The notes beneath the pieces were generated by a model, which saw only the letters and a list, made by a program, of their open reading frames with translations, ran no database searches and had not been told where the DNA came from. Positions 59,101 to 64,000 of a DNA stretch of 64,000 nt are shown here, piece by piece; position 1 is the stretch's first letter, and each line of letters opens with the position of its first letter. A program made the translations under genes and the position numbers. This stretch comes from Rubrivirga marina (GTDB lineage: Bacteria; Bacteroidota; Rhodothermia; Rhodothermales; Rubricoccaceae): the NCBI RefSeq assembly GCF_002283365.1, contig NZ_MQWD01000001.1, forward strand, positions 3,421,951 through 3,485,950, given 5' to 3'.

Positions 59101-59187
59101 CCGGACGTCGGGCGCCGGGTCGGTGGTCTGGGACCGCGCCGCACCCGTGGCGAGGACGGCGAGCAGGAGGACGAGGCGGACGGGCAC
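56116..59187 (-). CDS. Two-component-style propeller (Reg_prop/Y_Y_Y) sensor with degenerate kinase end
   Basis: Large membrane sensor of 1023 residues. The GTG at 59187 gives a signal (VPVRLVLLLAVLATGAARSQ). Two-component regulator propeller repeats follow (DGLIWIGTRDGLLRYDG, LWVGTQRGVARLDP, LWVATNDGLNRLDP, LWVGTTGEGLALRQ, LWVGTDAGLARV), then a Y_Y_Y domain (YTAPRQLRYLYRLLGVDADWRE) and a helix AVALLLLAGLGLVGVLGVMHL. The cytoplasmic end has a HisKA_3-like DVADDLHRGPV, but the N-box is replaced by a Asp (LLDHALQTA) and the G1 box VVADRPVAV lacks DxGxG, so the ATPase looks inactive. It has no attached response regulator. Possibly a ligand sensor acting by another route. Confidence 0.75.
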   Translation of the reverse strand: MPVRLVLLLAVLATGAARSQTTDPAPDVRFDRLGLDLPHPEVQALAQDADGLIWIGTRDGLLRYDGLGPTLLRRDVGDARSLPSNDVEALLVDGAGRLWVGTQRGVARLDPRTDRFTRVTPAEGTCGGAATWLAETGPGQILYGSRRAGLCRLDAASGERQRIRVPWGGADGRAWEVQTVASGAAWVLGPRPEDACRVDPGPDARCRSIDLSGFGPRVLGLDAEGRLLAYGRPLDGGPHELRRWSRGRFVPVVRDLPEVGWTESADLVVVGREAWLGTATDGLLAVGLETSDWRWLGPRPGDPTSLPAPRVRALLVDRQGGAWVGTSRGVAAWRAPAQPFRVYRRFTGEPGEISDDRVNGMTEARGGALWVATNDGLNRLDPETDRFETFRIPEVQGAGPPAWVPDRDDPFRDAWWQVFEGADGTLWVGGKRAGLFRLDRRTGRFRREAEASRALGLTEADGTTPRGFGVRHIYEDEAGRLWVGTTGEGLALRQADGRWVGVFPASGAGSLPHPNVNRVHEAEDGTLWVGTDAGLARVVDPGAGREMTFEPVDLGESAPVWAVAESPATPGKLWVGTVGNGLLAFDPESGRAVRVGGDEFPSDLVYGVLTDETGQVWASTNRGLARYDPTSDCLSVYDAGNGLRDDAFDLMAFDRSPTTGELWFGGPNGLVRVDPDGVGLATYHPPVAFTGVEVFDRRRAGRPLDGDTIRVAHDENFLTVQFAALDYTAPRQLRYLYRLLGVDADWRETTGERPLATYTALEPGTYTLLVLGSNADGVWNDEPARLTIVVEPAWWQGIPARAVALLLLAGLGLVGVLGVMHLAARDYRRRQQDVADDLHRGPVRGIGEIGRDLDGVETDGEVVRRVRRRVGEVEVGLHDALIRLRPAAAGTLGLTRALDATVRRARQQAPDVAIQTDWSAAPASLPDDLQHDFVSVLACLLDHALQTADPDELRVTVTVDDTGIGLRVVADRPVAVRAPGLRRRLPGTKNPLVQALRIVRQRGGALDVEPTEAGSVVSVRLGR

Positions 59188-59221
59188 GGGGAAGACGACG
59201 GAGCGCGGAACGTACGCCGGG

Positions 59222-59617
59222 CTAGGCCCCGCCGGATCCTCCGTCGGCCCGGTCGAGGTCCAGGGCGGCCGAGTTGATGCAGTAGCGAAGCCCCCCGCGC
59301 TCGCGCGGCCCGTCGTCGAACAGGTGACCGAGATGACCGCCACACGACGCGCACACGGCCTCGATCCGAACCATCCCGTGTGACCGGTCATCGCGCAAGT
59401 GGACGCTCTCGCCGAGGGCCTCCGTGAAGCTCGGCCACCCGCTGCCGCTGTCGAACTTGTCGTCGCTCGCGAAGAGCGGGGCGCCGCAGCCCGCGCAGCG
59501 GTAGACGCCCGCCGCGGCCTCGTCGTGGTACGCGCCCGTGAACGCCCGCTCGGTGTGGCCCTCGCGGAGCACGCGGTACTGCATCGGGGTAAGACGGGCC
59601 TTCCAGTCCGTAGGCAT
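59222..59617 (-). CDS. msrB: Peptide-methionine (R)-S-oxide reductase
   Basis: Repairs methionine-R-sulfoxide in proteins using thioredoxin. The 131-residue protein has the MsrB pattern: MPTDWKARLTPMQYRVLREG, CAGCGAPLFASDDKFDSGSG, WPSFTEAL, then CASCGGHLGHLFDDG, and the catalytic RYCINSAAL (Cys at about residue 113). Four structural Cys (41, 44, 89, 92) bind zinc. No signal peptide, so it is cytoplasmic. ATG at 59617. It lies 34 bases upstream of the propeller sensor on the same strand and 101 bases downstream of the release-factor-like gene, so some cotranscription is possible. Confidence 0.93.
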   Translation of the reverse strand: MPTDWKARLTPMQYRVLREGHTERAFTGAYHDEAAAGVYRCAGCGAPLFASDDKFDSGSGWPSFTEALGESVHLRDDRSHGMVRIEAVCASCGGHLGHLFDDGPRERGGLRYCINSAALDLDRADGGSGGA

Positions 59618-59717
59618 CAGGGGAGAAGCGGCCGGGTAATGGACGCGTGGGACGCCGGAAGAACGGGCGTGCCGCGGGCGCCGCGCCCACTCACCCGATC
59701 TCCCGATCACGCCATCC

Positions 59718-60812
59718 TCAATAGCGCAGCAGCGCAGCGATCCCGCCCACCTCGGTCAGGGCGTCGAACGGGTCGGCGAAGTCGACCTCGGCGCCGGTGC
59801 GGGCGGCCTGCTCCGTGACGGTCTCGACGAGGTCGACGCGAAAGACGTCCTTGGACCCGCATGCGCCACACGTCTGGGGCGTCCCGTGGACGACGTGCTC
59901 GCAGGCCCGACACTTCGTCCCGGCCAGGTCGGCCTCACGGTCGACGAGGACGGACTCGGCGCGGGCCGCCCGCAGCGCGTTCCACACCGACGTGGCGCCA
60001 AACGCCGCGAGGCCGGGCCCGACGCCCTGCTCGCGGATGGCGTGCCACAGCTCCTGTTCTGACTGGCGCTCGCCCGCTTCCGCGAGGTCGGCCGCGGCCT
60101 CCAGCGCGTCGGCGTCCGAGGCGTTCCCGTCGACCGACGTCGTGCCGACGAGCTTGTCCTTGAGGTCCGTCCGCAGCGCCGCCGTCAGGGCCTGGACGGG
60201 TTCGTTGGAGCCGACGAGGACGAGGCGCGCGAACGGTCGCTCGGCATGGAGCGCCGCCAGTCCATCTGCGAGCTCCGTCGCGTACGTTTCGATCTGCTTC
60301 TCGCGGCGCCGCGCGTACCGCTTCTGGCTCCACCCCCCCTTCTTGACCCGGTTCTTGACGTCGCCTCGCACGCGCCCCTCTTCGTCGACCTCGTCGGCGG
60401 AGACGAGATAGATCCGGGCCTTCTCGTTGTCGAGGACGACCACCGCGTACGTCTCGTGCTCGTCGAGGAGCTCGAACGCCGGACGGAGGAACGGGGCGTC
60501 GCCCATCCACACCTTCGTGCCGACGGGCTCGGGGAGCGCGTAGGCCAAGCGGAGGTCGGCCGCCCACGACGCGTAGACCGCCAACGCACCGCCCTCTGGC
60601 GCGTCATGCGTGTCGATCATCTCGCGGGCCAGGGCGAGGCTCTCCTCGAAGTGCTCCAGTTCCTCGGGCTCGTCGGCCAGGAGCGTGCGGATCCGCGTGA
60701 ACCGGGCGTCGAGGACGGACGGGTCGTCGGCCGCGTCGAGGTACACCGTGAGGAAGGCCCGCTCGGGACCGGCGAGGTCGGCGAGTTCGCGGAGGGTGGT
60801 GGCGTCGAGCAT
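59718..60812 (-). CDS. Bacterial aeRF1-type (Vms1-like) peptidyl-tRNA release protein
   Basis: Protein of 364 residues related to the archaeo-eukaryotic release factor (eRF1) superfamily, of the group annotated baeRF or Vms1/ANKZF1-like. It has TVYLDAADDPSVLDARF and AVVVLDNEKARIYLVSAD at the front, then the loop KKGGWSQKRYARRREKQIE with Gln at position 163 (in eRF1 and Vms1 a GGQ or GxxQ loop of this kind cleaves peptidyl-tRNA), then a helical region, and a C-terminal zinc ribbon C301-x2-C304-x10-C315-x2-C318. The start is ATG at 60812. It directly follows rpsA (minus strand) after a strong terminator. A role in rescuing stalled ribosomes is inferred from family; in this species it is not tested. 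Confidence 0.8.
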   Translation of the reverse strand: MLDATTLRELADLAGPERAFLTVYLDAADDPSVLDARFTRIRTLLADEPEELEHFEESLALAREMIDTHDAPEGGALAVYASWAADLRLAYALPEPVGTKVWMGDAPFLRPAFELLDEHETYAVVVLDNEKARIYLVSADEVDEEGRVRGDVKNRVKKGGWSQKRYARRREKQIETYATELADGLAALHAERPFARLVLVGSNEPVQALTAALRTDLKDKLVGTTSVDGNASDADALEAAADLAEAGERQSEQELWHAIREQGVGPGLAAFGATSVWNALRAARAESVLVDREADLAGTKCRACEHVVHGTPQTCGACGSKDVFRVDLVETVTEQAARTGAEVDFADPFDALTEVGGIAALLRY

Positions 60813-60896
60813 GTGCGGGGTGTGAGGGGTCGCCTCCAACGACGCGCGCCCGGCGCGGCTCCCGGCTCCTCCCACGGCCCTACCGAGGCGGGCGAA

Positions 60897-60935
60897 CAAA
60901 AAACGGGCGGCGGCCTCCGAAGAAGCCGCCGCCCG
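60897..60935 (-). terminator. Intrinsic terminator of rpsA
   Basis: On the minus strand: stem CGGGCGGCGGC/GCCGCCGCCCG (11 bp) with a 10-base loop, followed by TTTTTTGTT. This is the only textbook hairpin plus T-run found in the window; it ends rpsA and isolates the release-factor-like gene. Confidence 0.9.
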
Positions 60936-60957
60936 CGGTGTCTCAGCGGAGCGCGGA

Positions 60958-63663
60958 CTACGAGTTGTCGACCTCGTCGTCCACGTCGGCCTCGGCCTTG
61001 CCGAGCTCGGTGTCGGCGGACGGGCCGTCGTCCTCGGACCCGAGGGCCTCGTCGACGACCTCGCCGGCCGGCTTCGCCAGGACCTCCGGGACCTCGACGT
61101 CGTCGGTCGAGTCGACGCCCGGGCCCTGGTAGTCCGGCTCCGTGGAGCCGGTCGAGGCCGTGGTCGGGGTCTCCTCGCCGATGGCCGTCTCGGTCGCCGA
61201 GGCGAGCGAGCCCTCCTCCGCCGGCGTGCCGGACTTGAGGGTGGCCTGCGCGTTCTCGGACGACGGCGTGAGGCCGGTGTCCTCGACGCGCTGCCGAGTC
61301 TCCTCGTCGGAGCCGCGCGGGACCTCGTCGGTCTCGACGCGGTTGCCCTCGCCGACCTGGCCTTCGAGGTCCGTCGTGCCCTTGCCCTGCGTCACCGGGG
61401 GCTCGTTGGTGTCCTCGTCGGAGGTGGCGTTGGCCTCGGCCTGCGCCATCTGCTGGCGCAGGGCGGCCAGGCCGGAGAGCTCGCCGAGGGTGGCGGGGCC
61501 CGACTGGGTGGAGCCGTAGCTCTCGACCTGCCGGCGCTCCTCGCGCTCCTGGTTCCGCTTCTCGCGGTACTCGGCGTCGCGGGAGGCGCGCTCCTCGGCC
61601 CGCTGCTTGGCCGTCTCGGACATGACCAGCTCGCGGTCCTCGCGGTCCATCCGGATCACCTGGAGCTCGAGCTCGTCGCCGATCTGGTAGGCATCGGCCG
61701 GGCGGCCGCCGCGGAGGAGGTGGCTCGCCGGGACGAACGCCTCGACGTCCATCGCGAGGTCGACGACGACGCCGCCGTCGTTGATCTCGGCGACGGTCCC
61801 GGTGGCCTCCGAGCCCTCGGTGTAGACCTCCGAGACCTTCTGCCACGGGTCGGTCGAGACCTGCTTGTGGCCGAGGGAGATCCGCCGCTGGGCGATGTCG
61901 ATGTCGAGGACGATCACGTCGAGGTCCATCCCCTTCTTGACCACCTCGGACGGGTGCTTCACGCGCCGCGTCCAGGAGAGGTCGGAGACGTGGACGAGCC
62001 CGTCGATCCCCTGCTCGATCTCGACGAAGGCGCCGAAGGTCGTGATGTTCCGGACCTTGCCGCGGGTGACCGTGCCGACCGGGAACCGGTCGAGCAGGCC
62101 CTCCCACGGGTCGGGCTCGAGCTGCTTCATGCCGAGCGAGATCTTCTTCGTGTCCTCGTCGACCTTGAGCACCTTCACGTTGACCGTCTGGCCCAGCTGG
62201 ACCTTCTGGGTGGGGTGCTTCACGTGCTCCGTCCACGACATCTCGGAGATGTGGACGAGGCCCTCGATGCCCGGCTCGATCTCGACGAACGCGCCGTAGT
62301 CGGTGATCGAGACCACGCGGCCCTCGATCTGCATGCCCTCCACGATCCGCTCCGCGAGGTTCTCCCACGGGTGCTCCTGGAGCTGCTTGTAGCCGAGCGA
62401 GATCCGCTGGCGCTCCTTGTCGTAGTCGAGGACGACGACGTTGAGCTTCTGGTCGAGCTCCAGCACCTCGCTCGGGTGGCCGACCCGGCCCCACGAGATG
62501 TCGGTGATGTGGAGGAGCCCGTCGACGCCGCCGAGGTCGACGAAGGCGCCGAAGTTGACGATGTTCTTGACCTGGCCCTCGAGGACCTGGCCCACCTCGA
62601 GCGAGTCGAGGATGTGCTTCCGCTGCTCCTGGAGGTCCTTCTCGATGAGCGCCTTGTGGGAGATCACGACGTTCCCGTTCTGGGGGTTCGTCTTGACCAC
62701 CTTGAACTCCATCGTCTTGCCGATGTAGACGTCGAAGTCCCGGACGGGCCGGACGTCGACCTGGGAGCCCGGGAGGAAGGCCTCCGAGCCGAGCAGGTTG
62801 ACGATCATGCCGCCCTTGATCCGCTTGACGATCTCGCCCTCGATGACGGCGCCCGAGTCGAGCGCGCCCTCGAAGATGTTCCAGCGGAGCTTGTGGTTCG
62901 CCTTCGTGTAGCTCAGCGTGAGCTGGCCGCGGCGGTCCTCCAGGCGCTCGACGTACACGTCGATCTCGTCGCCGAGCTCCGGGACCTCGCCGAACTCGTT
63001 CTTGGCGACGACGCCGTCGGACTTGAAGCCGATGTCGACGACGACCTCCTTCTCGGTCAGGCCGACGACCTTGCCGGTCACGATCTGGTCCGCCTCGACG
63101 GCGGAGAGGGAGCGGCCGTAGAGGTCGGCCATCTCGTCGGGCGCGGCGCCCTCGTCCATGACCGCGGCGTGCGCGCCGATGCCGAGCTTGCCGGCGTTCC
63201 GCTCGTCGCGCTCCTCGAGCTCGTCGATGGAGATGGTCCGGCCGAGGTTCTTGCCGGTGTAGCCGAGGTCGGCGGCGCTGTCCGCGCCGTCGCCGGAGAC
63301 GACGTGGGCCACGGCGCTCGCGGCGGACTTGGCCGCGCTGGCGACCGCGCCAGCGGCGTCGCTCACGGCGTGGGCGACGGTGTCGAGAACACCGCCGTCG
63401 CCGGACTCATCGGTGTCGTCCGAGTCGTCGTCGGACCCGTCGCCGGTGGGGTCGGGCGTGGGGCTGCTGTCGCCGTTGCCGCTGGCGTCGCTGGTCTCCT
63501 CGTCGTCGCCCTCGCCGGCCTCGGCCTCAGGGGTGTCGTCGGAGGTGGGGGTGTCGGCGGCGGCGGGCGTCGCCTCGTCCGTCGTCTCGGGGGAATCGAC
63601 CTCGAGGGTCGTCGTCTGAGCGCCCTCCTCGGGCGTCTCGGGGGTCTGCTGGTTGTCAGCCAT
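60958..63663 (-). CDS. rpsA: 30S ribosomal protein S1 with long acidic extensions
   Basis: Ribosomal mRNA-binding protein S1 of 901 residues, about 340 longer than the six-domain E. coli form. The centre (about residues 190-650) has six S1 domains with typical KVVGLTEKEVVVDIGFKSDG, GGMIVNLLGSEAFLPGSQVD, VNFGAFVDLGGVDGLLHITD, SITDYGAFVEIEPGIEGLVHISE, GKVRNITTFGAFVEIEQGID and EINDGGVVVDLAMDVEAFVP. The first 160 residues are an acidic, low-complexity leader with an Ala/Val amphipathic stretch (AGAVASAAKSAASAVAHVV). The last 250 residues are Glu/Asp/Ser/Thr-rich and disordered. The ATG at 63663 is chosen; an upstream ATG adds Pro/Arg-rich residues. cmk precedes it (classic cmk-rpsA order). Confidence 0.93.
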   Translation of the reverse strand: MADNQQTPETPEEGAQTTTLEVDSPETTDEATPAAADTPTSDDTPEAEAGEGDDEETSDASGNGDSSPTPDPTGDGSDDDSDDTDESGDGGVLDTVAHAVSDAAGAVASAAKSAASAVAHVVSGDGADSAADLGYTGKNLGRTISIDELEERDERNAGKLGIGAHAAVMDEGAAPDEMADLYGRSLSAVEADQIVTGKVVGLTEKEVVVDIGFKSDGVVAKNEFGEVPELGDEIDVYVERLEDRRGQLTLSYTKANHKLRWNIFEGALDSGAVIEGEIVKRIKGGMIVNLLGSEAFLPGSQVDVRPVRDFDVYIGKTMEFKVVKTNPQNGNVVISHKALIEKDLQEQRKHILDSLEVGQVLEGQVKNIVNFGAFVDLGGVDGLLHITDISWGRVGHPSEVLELDQKLNVVVLDYDKERQRISLGYKQLQEHPWENLAERIVEGMQIEGRVVSITDYGAFVEIEPGIEGLVHISEMSWTEHVKHPTQKVQLGQTVNVKVLKVDEDTKKISLGMKQLEPDPWEGLLDRFPVGTVTRGKVRNITTFGAFVEIEQGIDGLVHVSDLSWTRRVKHPSEVVKKGMDLDVIVLDIDIAQRRISLGHKQVSTDPWQKVSEVYTEGSEATGTVAEINDGGVVVDLAMDVEAFVPASHLLRGGRPADAYQIGDELELQVIRMDREDRELVMSETAKQRAEERASRDAEYREKRNQEREERRQVESYGSTQSGPATLGELSGLAALRQQMAQAEANATSDEDTNEPPVTQGKGTTDLEGQVGEGNRVETDEVPRGSDEETRQRVEDTGLTPSSENAQATLKSGTPAEEGSLASATETAIGEETPTTASTGSTEPDYQGPGVDSTDDVEVPEVLAKPAGEVVDEALGSEDDGPSADTELGKAEADVDDEVDNS

Positions 63664-63812
63664 AGGAAAGTGTCGGGGCCGGCCGCCCGGGTGGGCAGGA
63701 GGCATGGCAGGCGCCGAAGGGGTTTAAGCGGTGAAAAGGCGCGTCGCGCGGTGCCTCCGCCGGCCGGGGCCGGGGCGCGCGAAGCGAAACACGAGTGCGC
63801 CGGGTGGCGCGG

Positions 63813-64000
63813 TCAGGGGGTCGAGGGCTCCCGGACGCGGCGGACCGCGTCGAGGACCGACTCGACCTGCTGGTCGATGGTGAGGGCCGTCGTGTCGAGC
63901 GTGACGGCGTCGGGGGCCGCCTTCAGAGGGGCGACGTCGCGACTCTCGTCGCGCCGGTCCCGCTCGGCGAGCTCGGCCCGGACCTGATCCAACGCCGCTG
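63813..64000 (-). CDS. cmk: Cytidylate kinase, C-terminal part (5' end outside window)
   Basis: Only the last 61 codons are present. The translated end reads ALDQVRAELAERDRRDESRD, then VAPLKAAPDAVTLDTTALTI and DQQVESVLDAVRRV, followed by a TGA. RDRRDESRDVAPLK is the cmk lid-region pattern (RDxxDxxRxxxPL), and LDTTALTIDQQV matches the conserved end of the enzyme, which phosphorylates CMP and dCMP. The gene runs off the window on the right. cmk directly before rpsA is the common bacterial order; here the gap is 149 bases. The assignment rests on a partial sequence but the signature is clear. Confidence 0.85.
   Translation of the reverse strand, partial: AALDQVRAELAERDRRDESRDVAPLKAAPDAVTLDTTALTIDQQVESVLDAVRRVREPSTP

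Noticed and set aside
1-64000. tRNA, rRNA, CRISPR array, insertion sequence or attachment site
   Set aside because: Gaps were read on both strands; none is large enough or shows the needed conserved bases (such as a T-arm GTTCAA pattern), terminal repeats or transposase motifs.

Overview
The window is a 64 kb piece of ordinary, gene-dense chromosome of very high G+C (about 70 %) from a member of the Bacteroidota/Rhodothermota side of the tree. The best guess is a Rhodothermia relative of the Rubricoccus/Rubrivirga/Rhodothermus type. This rests on: a T9SS-style C-terminal sorting domain on a secreted FG-GAP protein; families typical of Bacteroidota (DUF3098, DUF4292 followed by an EnvC-like M23 protein, DUF4139, DUF1343/NamZ, a DUF5686-like protein); HslV with a short propeptide; start codons mostly lacking a Shine-Dalgarno; and recurring promoter-like TAGCTT/TACCTT boxes that fit the Bacteroidota -7 element TAnnTTTG. 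The taxonomic name is an inference. No rRNA, tRNA, CRISPR array, insertion sequence or integrated phage was seen.

Layout. 1-2.5 kb: OmpA-type lipoprotein (5' end outside the window), LOG-family protein, TPR protein. 2.6-5.8 kb: a 46-residue membrane protein diverging from a three-gene sugar cassette (hexapeptide acetyltransferase, DegT aminotransferase, Gfo/Idh dehydrogenase) that looks like a WbpD-WbpE-WbpB set for a diacetamido-uronic acid. 5.9-15.1 kb: Tat-exported oxidoreductase, class I aminotransferase, DUF4139 protein, NamZ-like muramidase, small lipoprotein and DUF3098 pair, fasciclin protein, CrtC/AttH lipoprotein, a SnoaL-like gene remnant, LapA-like protein. 15.1-19 kb: large FG-GAP protein with sorting domain and a beta-propeller lipoprotein rich in Met/His. 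19.3-24 kb: LD-carboxypeptidase, SemiSWEET, purN, purH, GAF histidine kinase. 24.3-31.3 kb: cell shape and quality control (mreB, mreC, dacB, hslV, NYN protein, hslU). 31.4-37.7 kb: flippase, DEAD-box helicase, FemAB-like acetyltransferase, glutamate dehydrogenase, secreted hypothetical. 37.7-46.2 kb, all minus strand: pullulanase, methyltransferase, serA, RDD protein, pcrA/uvrD-type helicase. 46.3-52.7 kb: dps, amidase, DUF5686-like protein, FAH-family enzyme, HNH endonuclease, DUF2147 protein, YfcC-type transporter. 52.8-56.1 kb: TPR/DUF4292/EnvC operon. 56.1-64 kb, minus strand: propeller sensor with a degenerate kinase end, msrB, a bacterial aeRF1 (Vms1-like) protein, rpsA, and the end of cmk.

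Themes. Much of the window serves the envelope: mreBC, PBP4, LD-carboxypeptidase, NamZ, amidase, EnvC-like factor, flippase, nucleotide-sugar cassette and several lipoproteins. A second theme is protein and RNA quality control: HslVU with a NYN protein between its two genes, MsrB, a Vms1-like release-factor protein beside ribosomal protein S1, and a DEAD-box helicase. The most distinctive non-coding feature is a family of GCCTCGG...CCGAGGC palindromes, found in a dozen gaps and nearly always just after stop codons. I see no obvious new defence island or mobile system. The items most worth checking are the palindromes, a three-way-junction fold upstream of dps, the Vms1-like gene next to rpsA, the hslV-NYN-hslU arrangement and a heme-less cytochrome-like domain.
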